The notes under the pieces are model-generated. The model made no database searches and was not told the origin of the DNA. It saw nothing but the letters and a program-made list of their open reading frames with translations. A program made the position numbers and the translations under genes. A stretch of 64,000 nt of DNA from contig NZ_JAQSDN010000010.1 of NCBI RefSeq assembly GCF_029945925.1, positions 1 through 64,000 of the forward strand, in the 5' to 3' direction. Positions 1-8,451 of the stretch are shown piece by piece. The DNA is from Polaromonas sp. GTDB lineage: Bacteria; Pseudomonadota; Gammaproteobacteria; Burkholderiales; Burkholderiaceae_C. Every line of letters begins with the position of its first letter. Within the stretch, counting starts at the first letter, position 1.

Positions 1-12
1 TGAAAAATACGA

Positions 13-35
13 CCCCGCTACTCGATGTGGCGGGG
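13..35 (-). terminator. Possible intrinsic terminator of a gene left of the window
   Basis: On the minus strand a 6-bp stem (CCCCGC with GCGGGG) and an 11-nt loop are followed by a T-rich stretch. It could end a minus-strand gene lying outside the window or be part of one. The stem is short and the loop long, so this is only a weak call. Confidence 0.25.
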
Positions 36-231
36 AGTTATTCAGACCATCCCTAAAGGCTTAACCAAAGAGCGGGCATCTGTAACTCTGTCCGCCGGCC
101 GCTGGAACCGACGCTCACCACCACGATGGTCGCAATGACTTCTTTTCGCCGCCAGCATGGAAGGTTCGTCATTCTTGAAGCGAAGAGTTCCCGCATGGAG
201 TCCGTGTGACAACTGGATTGAGGATAAAAGA

Positions 232-519
232 ATGATTTTGACCGTCGAAATTGACAAGATTGCCCCCGGCATTTACGAAGCGCACCCAACACTAGGAGGG
301 GTTGCCGCCAGGGAGCCAGAAACCTATGACCGTATTGATACCGCGATCCGGCAAGAGGCGCTAGGTGCGGAGGGTTTTGCAAATTTCGTTGAGTTCATTT
401 ATGGAGGGATGTCAACTGGCACATATGAGGTTCAGGAGGCATCGGCAAATGCCTCAAATTTAGCGAATAGGTTGGTAGCGTTGCTTGCGCAATTGCATTT
501 GTTCGAAGAGTCTCGTTGA
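232..519 (+). CDS. Hypothetical protein, 95 aa
   Basis: A small acidic soluble protein that I do not recognise. The start is taken at the ATG at 232 because AGGATAAAAG lies just upstream as a ribosome binding site; the longer reading from 157 has no such site and adds an unconvincing basic leader. The protein begins MILTVEIDKIAPG and has no signal peptide, membrane segment or cysteine pair. It stands alone, with 186 bp to the next gene, near the left boundary of the recombinase-bearing region. Base composition is lower in GC than the metal genes to the right, which suggests different origin. Function unknown. Confidence 0.5.
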   Translation: MILTVEIDKIAPGIYEAHPTLGGVAAREPETYDRIDTAIRQEALGAEGFANFVEFIYGGMSTGTYEVQEASANASNLANRLVALLAQLHLFEESR

Positions 520-705
520 TCGATAACTTTGCAATAGCGGAGTCAGTTTGAGAGGTGAAAGAAACGACTTTTTGCCAAGGGAGGAGGCAGCGATCTCGGA
601 ACATCACAATCCAGACACTTTATGTGCGGCGTAACTCGTTAGAAAGCTTGCACGGCATCGTTCCTCAAAAGGTCGCGCGCCCTGGGTTCAAGCTAGCCTC
701 ATACT

Positions 706-1806
706 ATGGACAAAATCACAGACCTTACGGCGAAGATCGCGCGGTTGACTGCGCAACAAAATCAGCTGCAACATGATTGCAGGCTGTCTCTCTCCCTCCG
801 ACTGCGAACGGTTCAAGGAGGTGGGCGCTGTCTCGTGGAACAGTGCACTATCTGTGGTCAACAACGCGGCGAGGCGAAAAAAAGAACGAGTGCTACGGCG
901 GAAACCCTTGAATTCGGCACCGATCTGGCAACCACGTACAACGCGCAGCGGTTTTCGGTTGATCAAGACTTGAGCGAAGCCAAAGGCGCTCTGGCAGACC
1001 TGATCGATCCGGGACTTGCACCTCAGCGCGCCGAATTTCAGGCTCTAGTACAGGCTGACCGTGATGCCTCTTTCGCCCAGCTCACTCAAGCTTCCCAAGC
1101 ATTGGATGCGGCAATACCCGCCCTCCACAGGATGCAGTGGCAAAGGCGTCTACCGTTCATCATCAGTCACCTCCAGCGCAACCACTCGGCTACGTTCACA
1201 GATCCCCAGCCGGCGTCTTTCGTGCCGTTCGAGACTGAAATTCAGCTTCGCTCTTGGCTCCATCCCATGATTGAGCGGGATTTCGAAGTAGCAACAGAAG
1301 TACGAGGTCATCACCTGACCGCGCGAACCCGTGTGCAAATCGATTACATCCTCGTTCCCCGCGCGCATCTGGTCGCACAGGGTTTCAAGCCTGATCCGAT
1401 AGGTCTGGAAGCCAAGTACCTGCCGCTGGATAACGGATTTTCACCCAGGGCCTCTCGCTTCATCTGGCAAGCTATCAGTTACACGGATTGCGAGTTCGAG
1501 TTGCACGGGCAACTCACCAGACTGTCTCACGTTCTTCTGTTCAGCAACCTGTCGTTTGAGGATGAACTGCGTCAACTTCGCGGGATCACTGACTCCCCTC
1601 TCGCCAATGATCAGGCGAAATGGACTGCCTTGCTGGAATTGGCGAATCATGCCAACGTAGCAAGCCTTCAGATGTATGGCTCACGCGTCCGAAGCGACGG
1701 ATGGAAAATCAAATTCGCGTCAGGAGTTTATTTCAGCAAATTTGAAGAGACCCCGAAACTGCACAATCGGCGATTAATTGAAAAGGTGCGCATTGGTAAC
1801 TTTTAG
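706..1806 (+). CDS. Hypothetical protein with a PD-(D/E)XK-nuclease-like core
   Basis: A 366-residue protein of unknown family. The N-terminal third is predicted helical and carries a cysteine cluster (C...C-x2-C around residues 44-50, CTICGQQRG), which could bind a metal. Around residues 210-240 it has IDYILVPR followed by GLEAKYL, i.e. an Asp and then E-x-K on adjacent strands, the arrangement of the PD-(D/E)XK endonuclease fold. No signal peptide or membrane helix is seen. There is no strong ribosome binding site before the ATG at 706. The gene sits next to a KfrA-like gene and a tyrosine recombinase, so a role in restriction, defence or element maintenance is possible, but that is inference from motif and context only. 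Confidence 0.5.
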   Translation: MDKITDLTAKIARLTAQQNQLQHDCRLSLSLRLRTVQGGGRCLVEQCTICGQQRGEAKKRTSATAETLEFGTDLATTYNAQRFSVDQDLSEAKGALADLIDPGLAPQRAEFQALVQADRDASFAQLTQASQALDAAIPALHRMQWQRRLPFIISHLQRNHSATFTDPQPASFVPFETEIQLRSWLHPMIERDFEVATEVRGHHLTARTRVQIDYILVPRAHLVAQGFKPDPIGLEAKYLPLDNGFSPRASRFIWQAISYTDCEFELHGQLTRLSHVLLFSNLSFEDELRQLRGITDSPLANDQAKWTALLELANHANVASLQMYGSRVRSDGWKIKFASGVYFSKFEETPKLHNRRLIEKVRIGNF

Positions 1807-1914
1807 AACGGTCGAGTCGTAAGCTGCCAGCACGGGCTGACCAAAAAAAAATCATCATCTCCGTCTTTGTTTCCGAATATTGTCTGGCCTATTTAGATGG
1901 CTGCCGGACATCGT

Positions 1915-2847
1915 TTAGGGCTGTCGCTTTGCCGCGCCAGTGGCACGGCGACCGCTTGCTGGGGACTTTTCAGATTTGCCTTTAGCCGGTCGCTTTAGCT
2001 GTCGAGTAGCCGCTAGCAGCTCGTCCAGCTTTTTTGCTCGTTCTTCGGCACCCTGAAGCCGTTCCCTCAATGTGGCAAGCTCGATTTCCCCTGTCTGCAC
2101 ACGATTACCCAGCGCGGCGTTCGTGTGCTCAAGTGTCTGCCTTTCAATGGCGTGCTTCCGTCCCGCGTCCTCCAGGACCCGAGACAACTGTTTCGTTTCC
2201 TGACGAGCGCGATCTACTTCTTCCAGCAGGCGCTTTTCGTTCGCCGACGCTCGTTGCTCTATACGCTGCCGCTCCCCAGAGAGGGTGAGAAGCTGTTCGT
2301 CGAACTGGCGCCTGTCAGCATCGCGCTCCTGAACCAAGGTGGCCAAGCTGCTGCGGGCGCTTTCAAGTTCACGCCCCGCCTTTTCAAACAGGATGGCTTG
2401 ATCCCGCAGCTGCGATTGAGCCAGTTCCATTGCATATTGCAGAGCAACGCCGCGCCCGGCCAGCGCGGTCTCCTGCTGCATAACTTCCTGACGCGAGACC
2501 TCCAGCTCCAGGGCTTGCTGCGCAAGCTTGTCGTGCTCAGGGGCGAGCGCCTTGTCCGCTTTGTCGCGCGCATTTGCCACAGCAGCCGCCCAAATGTTAT
2601 CAAGCGCTTGGCGTAGCTCTTTAGGCGCACCTTCCTCTGCCGGCTGGGCGCCCGACGCCGCAACCCCAAGCCGCGGCGCGAGGGTGGCAAACCAGCTTTC
2701 CAGCATGGGACTGACGGTATTTGGCGAGCCTCGACCAATCTTCAAACGCACCCGCTCAATCGTCGGGCGCTCGCCGGCGGCGATCAACGCGTCCGCTGCG
2801 GCCCAAACTTCTTCCTGCTGAACACCTCTCGTACTTTTCGATTGCAT
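1915..2847 (-). CDS. KfrA-like DNA-binding coiled-coil protein
   Basis: A 310-residue protein with two parts. Residues 1-60 match the KfrA N-terminal DNA-binding domain (RGVQQEEVWAAADALIAAG, then an IGRGSPNTV turn). Residues 70-280 are a long heptad-rich coiled coil made of E, R, Q, A and L. The C-terminus is Lys/Arg/Ala-rich. KfrA-type proteins are plasmid or island proteins that bind operator repeats upstream of their own gene and form filaments or segregation structures. Here the gene is divergent from a tyrosine recombinase across a 124-bp region holding two inverted repeats, likely its operators. This divergent pair is a frequent marker of integrated elements. The family assignment is fairly sure; the biological role is inferred. 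Confidence 0.8.
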   Translation of the reverse strand: MQSKSTRGVQQEEVWAAADALIAAGERPTIERVRLKIGRGSPNTVSPMLESWFATLAPRLGVAASGAQPAEEGAPKELRQALDNIWAAAVANARDKADKALAPEHDKLAQQALELEVSRQEVMQQETALAGRGVALQYAMELAQSQLRDQAILFEKAGRELESARSSLATLVQERDADRRQFDEQLLTLSGERQRIEQRASANEKRLLEEVDRARQETKQLSRVLEDAGRKHAIERQTLEHTNAALGNRVQTGEIELATLRERLQGAEERAKKLDELLAATRQLKRPAKGKSEKSPASGRRATGAAKRQP

Positions 2848-2875
2848 GGCTTCGCCTCAGTCGCTATATTTACCA

Positions 2876-2896
2876 ACGATAAGAGATTGTTATCGT
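2876..2896. promoter_or_regulatory. Inverted repeat, candidate KfrA-like operator 1
   Basis: ACGATAA and TTATCGT form perfect 7-bp arms separated by 7 nt. The site lies about 30 bp upstream of the KfrA-like start codon, where autoregulatory operators of this family are found. Binding is inferred. Confidence 0.45.
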
Positions 2897-2910
2897 GATC
2901 TATTTGATAG

Positions 2911-2932
2911 TTATGTAATACATCATACATAA
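2911..2932. promoter_or_regulatory. Inverted repeat, candidate operator 2
   Basis: TTATGTA and TACATAA form perfect 7-bp arms with an 8-nt spacer in an AT-rich stretch, between the KfrA-like gene and the recombinase start at 2972. It could control either divergent gene. Confidence 0.4.
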
Positions 2933-2971
2933 CATGTATGAATTTAATCAATAAATCGCCCTAAGCCAAAC

Positions 2972-4030
2972 ATGCGCCTGCCTGCCCTTCAGAAAGTCCC
3001 GGCTCTGCAGCCAACCGAGCTCAGCGACGTCACGCAGCGTGCGGTCGAGGAACTGCTGCGCGAAGGCGAATCCAAAAACACCATGGCCAGCTACAAAAGC
3101 GCCTTGCGCTACTGGGCCGCCTGGTACGGCATCCGTTATGGCGGCCAGATCCAACTGCCTGTGCCCTCCCCCTGCGTGCTGCAGTTCATCGTCGACCATG
3201 CCGAGCGCACTACGGACAAGGGCCTGGTATCCGAGCTGCCGGCCCTGATCGACCAGACGCTGGTCCAGGCCGGCTACAAAGGCAAGCTTGGCGCACTGGC
3301 CCACAACACCCTTGTGCACCGGATTGCCGTGCTGTCCAAAGCGCACCAAGTGCGCGAACTCAAAAACCCCTGCCAAGATCCCACGGTGCGCGAGCTGCTG
3401 TCACGCACGCGCAAGGCCTACGCCAAACGCGGCGCCCTGCCTCAGAAGAAAGAAGCGCTGACCAAAGATCCCCTGCAGGCCATCTTGGCCACCTGCGACG
3501 ACTCGCTGCGCGGCAAACGCGACCGCGCCTTATTGCTGTTTGCCTGGGCCAGCGGCGGGCGCCGGCGTTCCGAGGTCACGGGGGCAGACATGCAGTTCCT
3601 GAAGCCCATCCCAGAGGGCTTTGTCTACAACCTAGCTTATTCCAAGACCAACCAGGCGGGTGTGGACCTGCCCGAGAACAACAAGCCACTGCTGGGTGCG
3701 GCTGCTGTGGCGCTTGCGGCCTGGCTGCGGGCTAGCGGGATTGAATCGGGGGCGATTTTTAGGAGTGTCCGCAAGGGCGGGCATCTGGGCGAAGCGCTCT
3801 CCCCTGCTGTGGTTCGAGCCATCGTGAAGGAGCGATGTGCCCTTGCCGGGATCGTGGGCGAGTTTACTGCGCACTCACTGAGGTCGGGTTTTGTGACCGA
3901 AGCTGGGCGGCAGGAAGTGCCGTTGGCCGACACCATGGCCATGACGGGGCATCGCAGCGTGGCGACTGTTGTGGGCTACTTTCGCGTTGACGCCTCCGTT
4001 AGTAGCTCCGCCGCGAAATTGATGGGTTGA
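2972..4030 (+). CDS. Tyrosine recombinase (site-specific integrase)
   Basis: A 352-residue recombinase with the usual two-domain layout: an N-terminal SAM-like core-binding domain (residues 15-140) and a C-terminal catalytic domain. The catalytic set is visible: Arg in ASGGRRRSEV (about 195), His-x-x-Arg in AHSLRSGF (about 300), His in TGHRS (about 326) and the nucleophile Tyr in VVGYFR (about 335). It would cut and rejoin DNA through a 3'-phosphotyrosine. It is transcribed away from the KfrA-like gene. It is the only intact mobility gene in the window and probably belongs to the island or transposon that delivered the metal genes; no attachment repeats were found by eye. Confidence 0.88.
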   Translation: MRLPALQKVPALQPTELSDVTQRAVEELLREGESKNTMASYKSALRYWAAWYGIRYGGQIQLPVPSPCVLQFIVDHAERTTDKGLVSELPALIDQTLVQAGYKGKLGALAHNTLVHRIAVLSKAHQVRELKNPCQDPTVRELLSRTRKAYAKRGALPQKKEALTKDPLQAILATCDDSLRGKRDRALLLFAWASGGRRRSEVTGADMQFLKPIPEGFVYNLAYSKTNQAGVDLPENNKPLLGAAAVALAAWLRASGIESGAIFRSVRKGGHLGEALSPAVVRAIVKERCALAGIVGEFTAHSLRSGFVTEAGRQEVPLADTMAMTGHRSVATVVGYFRVDASVSSSAAKLMG

Positions 4031-4119
4031 CGCCAAGCAGATGCTTTGTTGAAGTGGTCAGGTCTTGCGCTGACGTACCTGATGTCCATGAGACGTCACG
4101 GGGAATTAAATCCGACACC

Positions 4120-4150
4120 TTGACCTTAAAGTGACTTGAAGGTTTCCAAT
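4120..4150 (+). promoter_or_regulatory. MerR-family (CadR/PbrR-type) promoter for the transglutaminase-czc operon
   Basis: A -35 TTGACC (4120-4125) and a -10-like TCCAAT (4145-4150) are separated by 19 nt, the overlong spacer diagnostic of MerR-activated promoters. Between them lies the dyad ACCTT (4123-4127) and AAGGT (4139-4143), 21 bp in total. The same layout precedes cadA at 12993-13023. It is 35 bp before the ATG at 4185. No CadR/PbrR/ZntR gene is in the window. Confidence 0.75.
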
Positions 4151-4184
4151 TACTCCTTCAACTCTCTTATAAGACCTATTCCCA

Positions 4185-4952
4185 ATGCCGCCCCAAGACC
4201 CTTTACTCGCCAGCACGCCACTGCTGGACTACCAAAATCCTGCGCTACGCGCCCTGATCGTCGAACGCGGCTGGCTCGCACTAGACGAGCATCAACGCAT
4301 AGGGCACATCTATGACTTTGTGCGCAACGAGATTCTTTTCGGCTACAACGAAGATGACACACTGCCTGCATCCCGGGTGCTGGCCGACGGCATCGGCCAA
4401 TGCAACACCAAAGGCACCTTGTTTATGGCCTTGCTGCGCGGCGCAGGTATCGCCTGCCGCTTTCATGGTTTCACCATTGACAAGGCTTTGCAAAAGGGCG
4501 CCATCACCGGACTTGCCTATGCGCTTGCGCCCCGCAGCATCATCCACAGCTGGGTCGAAGTCCAGGTGCAGGGGCGCTGGGTCAATCTTGAGGGTTTCAT
4601 CCTGGATGACCGCTACCTGAGCAGTCTGCAGCGCAGGTTTGCCGGCGTTAAAGCCTTTAGTGGCTATGGCGCAGCTACCCCCAATCTGCAAGCGCCTGCG
4701 GTTGCCTGGTGCGGCTCGGACACTTATATCCAGAAGGAAGGCATCAATGGTGACTTCGGCGTATTTGCCGATCCCGACACCTTTTACGCCCGGCATGGCG
4801 CCAACCTGGGCGGCCTCAAGCGCTGGCTGTACCAGCATTGGATTCGCCACTCAATGAACCGGAATGTCGCGCGCATCCGTGCGACACAGTCGGTATCCAC
4901 CGGAGCTGGCAAGACTTCTACGCAAGGAGTTGCGTGGAGCCCAAAGGTATGA
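4185..4952 (+). CDS. Transglutaminase-like cysteine protease family protein
   Basis: A 255-residue soluble protein with a transglutaminase-like core. The catalytic triad is recognisable: Cys in GIGQCNTKGTL (about 73), His in IIHSWVEV (about 122) and an acidic residue in the following LEGFILDD. No signal peptide is seen, so a cytoplasmic location is likely. It is the first gene after a MerR-type metal-responsive promoter and lies upstream of czcI-C-B-A, so it should be induced with the efflux pump. Its substrate is unknown; bacterial members are mostly proteases or peptide-modifying enzymes. The ATG at 4185 is 28 nt beyond the likely transcription start, and the ribosome site is weak. Confidence 0.75.
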   Translation: MPPQDPLLASTPLLDYQNPALRALIVERGWLALDEHQRIGHIYDFVRNEILFGYNEDDTLPASRVLADGIGQCNTKGTLFMALLRGAGIACRFHGFTIDKALQKGAITGLAYALAPRSIIHSWVEVQVQGRWVNLEGFILDDRYLSSLQRRFAGVKAFSGYGAATPNLQAPAVAWCGSDTYIQKEGINGDFGVFADPDTFYARHGANLGGLKRWLYQHWIRHSMNRNVARIRATQSVSTGAGKTSTQGVAWSPKV

Positions 4953-5022
4953 GCACTCCGGCACCCCTCCAAGTCAGCCCTTGCGCGGCGCGGGGACTTT
5001 GCCGGCTGTTAGGATAGCGCCC

Positions 5023-5400
5023 GTGAAACGTTTGATTTGTCACTTCCTTATTGTCTGGCTGGCGCTACTGTCAGGCGGCGCGTATGCTCACGCGGCAGCG
5101 GACGCCGCGCAGGAGCTGGGCCACGTGGCCGCCCATGCCATCGGAGACCAATTCACGGGTGCCGGAGGCGCTGAAAAATCGAGCGTGACTCATGACCATG
5201 GCCAAGGCGAGGCCTGCAGCCAGAGCCACTGTGGCCACAGCCACACAACCGGCATGCTCACGACTGCCGAAGTTCGGTACAGCGTTGGGGACGTTGCCGC
5301 CCCGCTGCCCAGGCCTCAGGTCTGGACCAGCCGAGGACAACCCGACAGCATTGAGCGCCCCAAATGGAAATTCACCACGCCAGCCGTGGTGAACCTCTGA
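5023..5400 (+). CDS. CzcI-like His-rich periplasmic protein
   Basis: A 125-residue exported protein with a short signal peptide (VKRLICHFLIVWLALLSG, Ala-rich cleavage region) and a Cys/His-rich middle (CSQSHCGHSH). Such small proteins precede czcCBA in Cupriavidus-type operons and are called CzcI; they are thought to bind metal in the periplasm or tune expression. The GTG at 5023 is preferred to the ATG at 4864 because it follows AGGA at a suitable distance, starts a signal peptide, and avoids overlap with the transglutaminase-like gene. It is followed after 83 bp by czcC. Confidence 0.65.
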   Translation: MKRLICHFLIVWLALLSGGAYAHAAADAAQELGHVAAHAIGDQFTGAGGAEKSSVTHDHGQGEACSQSHCGHSHTTGMLTTAEVRYSVGDVAAPLPRPQVWTSRGQPDSIERPKWKFTTPAVVNL

Positions 5401-5483
5401 AGCTGACGGACCTGTAACGCCTTTTCCATAGTCCGCGCCAGCGCAAAGGTTCGCCGAAGTTTTAGTCACTTCGGAGAACGCTC

Positions 5484-6761
5484 TTGCTTTACTTTTCCCG
5501 CTTGCATCGTGCATGGCCTGCCTATGCGACGCTCGCCTTGTCGGCTGCCGTCGCAGCCACCGCCAGCGCGCAAACGCTGCCCCCACCGCTTGTTCCCGAA
5601 ATTACAGTGCCGGCAAGGCAAGGCCCCAGTCTGCGTGAAGCACTGGATGCCGCTTGGGCACTGAGCCCGGCAGCCCGCAGCGCCGACAACCGCCGCGCGG
5701 AACTGCAGGCCCGCGAGCGCGCCGCATCATCCTGGATCAACGGCTCACCCAGCGCCCTGCTGGCGCAACGCAGCGACCGCTTCAACAACAACGGCGGCTT
5801 TCGTGAATACGAAGCCGAGCTGGAGTTGCCGATCTGGAGCCCGGGCGTGCGTGGCGCCGCCCAGCGGGACTCCGCGGCCCAACGCCTGGCCTTTGAACCT
5901 CAGCAGTTGATGGCGCGGCTGAAGCTCGCCGCCGAGGTGCGTGAAGTGGCCGCCGGCCTTGCGCTGGCACGCACCGAACGTGAACTGGCAACACGCAAAC
6001 ACAGCGAAGCGCTGGTGCTGGCGCAGGACGTGGATCGCCGCGTCAAGGCCGGCGACAGCGCGCGCGTGGATGGCTTGCAGGCCCAATCACTTGTGCAACA
6101 AGCTGCCACCAGTCGGGAGCAGGCGGAGGTGAACTTGGCCCGGCTGCAGAACAAGTGGCTGGCCCTTACCGGGCTGACTGCTACGCCTTCATTGGAAGAC
6201 GCGTTACCTCCTGCCAATGCGACCGCCAGCCCTGACCATCCTGCGGTGCAGGCGGCGCAAACGCGCGTCCAGTCGGCGCAGGCAAAGCTGGAGCTGAGCG
6301 AAGCCGACAAACGTGATCCCATGGCTATCGGGGTCGGCGTCACGCGTGAACGCGCAACTTTCGCTGCAGCCGGTGAGACCAGTTTGCGCCTGGCACTGAA
6401 GATCCCCTTCGGAACCGACAACCGCAATGCCCCGCGCATCGCGGCAGCACGCGCCGAACTTGATGACGCCCAAGCGGACTTCGATACCGTCCAACGCCAG
6501 ACACGCGGCGAGCTGGCGTCGGCCCTGGTCGAGTTTGATGCCGCCCGCCGAACAGAGGCCAACATGGCCGAACGCGCACGCCTCAGCAGCGAGGTGCAGA
6601 CCCTTGTCGCCAAGGCCTACCGCCTCGGCGAGTCGGACCTGCCAACCCGCCTGCGCGCCGACAGCGAAAAATTTGAAGCCGATCTTTCCCTGGCGCGAGC
6701 CCGTGTGGGTCTGCAACGCGCCATTTCTCAATTGAACCAAGCCCTTGGACTGCTCCCATGA
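5484..6761 (+). CDS. czcC: CzcC-like outer membrane channel (TolC family)
   Basis: A 425-residue outer membrane factor of the TolC superfamily: signal peptide (residues 1-29, ending ATASAQ), then two long alternating coiled-coil repeats rich in A, E, L, Q and R. In the tripartite Czc pump it carries Zn, Co or Cd from the periplasm through the outer membrane. The start is a TTG at 5484, chosen because CGGAGAA lies 7 nt upstream and a full signal peptide follows; no ATG gives one. The stop overlaps the czcB start (ATGA at 6758-6761), indicating translational coupling. Confidence 0.88.
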   Translation: MLYFSRLHRAWPAYATLALSAAVAATASAQTLPPPLVPEITVPARQGPSLREALDAAWALSPAARSADNRRAELQARERAASSWINGSPSALLAQRSDRFNNNGGFREYEAELELPIWSPGVRGAAQRDSAAQRLAFEPQQLMARLKLAAEVREVAAGLALARTERELATRKHSEALVLAQDVDRRVKAGDSARVDGLQAQSLVQQAATSREQAEVNLARLQNKWLALTGLTATPSLEDALPPANATASPDHPAVQAAQTRVQSAQAKLELSEADKRDPMAIGVGVTRERATFAAAGETSLRLALKIPFGTDNRNAPRIAAARAELDDAQADFDTVQRQTRGELASALVEFDAARRTEANMAERARLSSEVQTLVAKAYRLGESDLPTRLRADSEKFEADLSLARARVGLQRAISQLNQALGLLP

Positions 6762-8434
6762 ACGCAATATTTAAGCCTAATAGGCCTCTATCCCTTGTCC
6801 ATAAAGCGCTGGCAGCTATTATTTTCATAGCATTTAGTGTCTTCGCCCCGGCCTGGGCGGCAGGAGACCATGGTGCAGAGGCGCCAGCAGCAGCCAGCGC
6901 CGTCACCTCACCGCGTATCAACAGCCACTCCGAGCTGTTTGAGCTGGTTGGCGTGGTCGACAACGGTGAGATGAAAATTTACCTGGACCGTTATGCCAGC
7001 AACGAGCCGGTCACCGATGCAAAAATCGAGGTCGAAGCCGGTACGGCCAAGGGCGCGGCCACACCCCAGGCCGACGGCAGCTACAGCTTCAAGCATGAAT
7101 TGCTGGCTCAGCCCGGCACACTGTCTGTGAGTTTTGTGGTCGCCGCGGGCAAAGACACCGACCTGTTGGCCGGCGACCTGGTCATCACCGACCCTCATGC
7201 CGATGACGATCATGCGGGGGAGACGCGGCCCTGGCTGCGATGGGCAGCTTATGTGGGCGCTGCGCTGCTGCTGGTGGCGCTGGCCGCTGTGGCATGGCGC
7301 ATGCGCCGCCGCACAGGGTTTGCCGGTCTGATGGCGGCCGGCCTGCTTGCCCTCGGTACCGCCGCACCCTGGGACGCGCAGGCCGGCCCAGGCCACGACC
7401 ACGGCGGGGAAGCCACACCCGCAGCGGGCGGAAACGCACCACAGCGCTTGGGCGACGGCGGCGTGTTTTTGCCCAAGGCCAGCCAAAGGCAACTCGGCGT
7501 GCGAACCCTTGTCGCCGAGGAAGCTTCCCTGCCCACCACCGTCGAGCTGACGGGTCGGGTGGTGCTCGACAGCAACGCTGGCGGCAAGGTCCAGCCTACG
7601 CAGGCCGGACGCATTGAAGCCGGTCCACGCGGCCTGCCGCAACTCGGTCAAGCTGTGCGCAAGGGTGAGGTGCTGGCCTTGGTGCGCGCTTCCAGCAACG
7701 CGATCGAACGCGCCAACCAGCAGGCACAAAGCGCGGAGCTTAATGCCAGCCTGACCTTGGCAGTCCGCCGCGTGGAGCGGCTGCAGCAGCTCGAAGGCAC
7801 GGTGCCGCAAAAAGACATCGAAGCGGCGCGGTCCGACGTGACCAGTCTGCAGCAACGCGCGGCCGCAGTTGCCGGCAGTGTGTCCGCCACGGAGTCGCTC
7901 CGGGCACCTGTATCCGGTGTGATTGCAGCCGCCAGTGTGGTGGCCGGGCAGGTGGTCAATGCGGGTGACCTGCTGTTCGAAATTGTCGATCCAACTCGCA
8001 TGAGTGTGGAAGCTAACGCCTTTGACGCCGCGCTGTCGGGCAACATTGCGTCGGCCAGCGCCAGTGCGGCACCCGGCACCAGCGTGCCATTGCAGTTTGT
8101 CGGCGCCGGGAACAGCCTGCGCGAGGGCGCCATCCCGCTGGTGTTTCGCACCGTGCCAGGCAAAACCGCCCTGCTACTGTCCATCAACCAGCCGGTCAAA
8201 GTGACGGTACAGACCAAAAGCCAGGTCAAGGGTTTTGCCGTGCCCACCAGTGCCGTCGTCAAAAACGCCAGCAACCAGGACATGGTTTGGGTGCACACAG
8301 GCGCCGAACTGTTCGCACCCCGCACCGTGCGGCAGTTACCGCTGGACGGTAGCACCGTTGCGATTGTGGATGGTCTGAAGGCCGGTGACCGGGTGGTGAC
8401 GCAAGGCGCACCCCTGGTCAATCAGGTCCGCTGA
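6758..8434 (+). CDS. czcB: CzcB-like membrane fusion protein with an extra N-terminal domain
   Basis: A 558-residue periplasmic adaptor of an RND efflux pump. From about residue 230 it is an ordinary CzcB: His-rich start (HDHGGEA), biotinyl-lipoyl and alpha-hairpin segments, beta-barrel, and the membrane-proximal end. Before that are a signal peptide (1-35), a periplasmic beta domain (about 45-150) and a transmembrane helix (WAAYVGAALLLVALAAVAW, about 164-182). A second hydrophobic stretch then ends DAQAGP and looks like a buried signal peptide. Ordinary CzcB proteins of about 400-520 residues lack this layout, so it is probably a fusion. It overlaps czcC by 4 bp and precedes czcA by 17 bp. 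Confidence 0.87.
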   Translation: MNAIFKPNRPLSLVHKALAAIIFIAFSVFAPAWAAGDHGAEAPAAASAVTSPRINSHSELFELVGVVDNGEMKIYLDRYASNEPVTDAKIEVEAGTAKGAATPQADGSYSFKHELLAQPGTLSVSFVVAAGKDTDLLAGDLVITDPHADDDHAGETRPWLRWAAYVGAALLLVALAAVAWRMRRRTGFAGLMAAGLLALGTAAPWDAQAGPGHDHGGEATPAAGGNAPQRLGDGGVFLPKASQRQLGVRTLVAEEASLPTTVELTGRVVLDSNAGGKVQPTQAGRIEAGPRGLPQLGQAVRKGEVLALVRASSNAIERANQQAQSAELNASLTLAVRRVERLQQLEGTVPQKDIEAARSDVTSLQQRAAAVAGSVSATESLRAPVSGVIAAASVVAGQVVNAGDLLFEIVDPTRMSVEANAFDAALSGNIASASASAAPGTSVPLQFVGAGNSLREGAIPLVFRTVPGKTALLLSINQPVKVTVQTKSQVKGFAVPTSAVVKNASNQDMVWVHTGAELFAPRTVRQLPLDGSTVAIVDGLKAGDRVVTQGAPLVNQVR

Positions 8435-8451
8435 GCTCAGGATCGCAGAAC

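Noticed and set aside
2840..4180. Attachment-site repeats for the tyrosine recombinase
   Set aside because: I looked for a long direct repeat near the gene and elsewhere in the window and for a tRNA end; none was found by eye, so no att site is claimed.
5900..6613. Long antisense frames across czcC, czcB, czcA and the copA gene
   Set aside because: They are high-GC shadows of strong coding genes, Ser/Arg/Ala-rich, without domains or ribosome sites.
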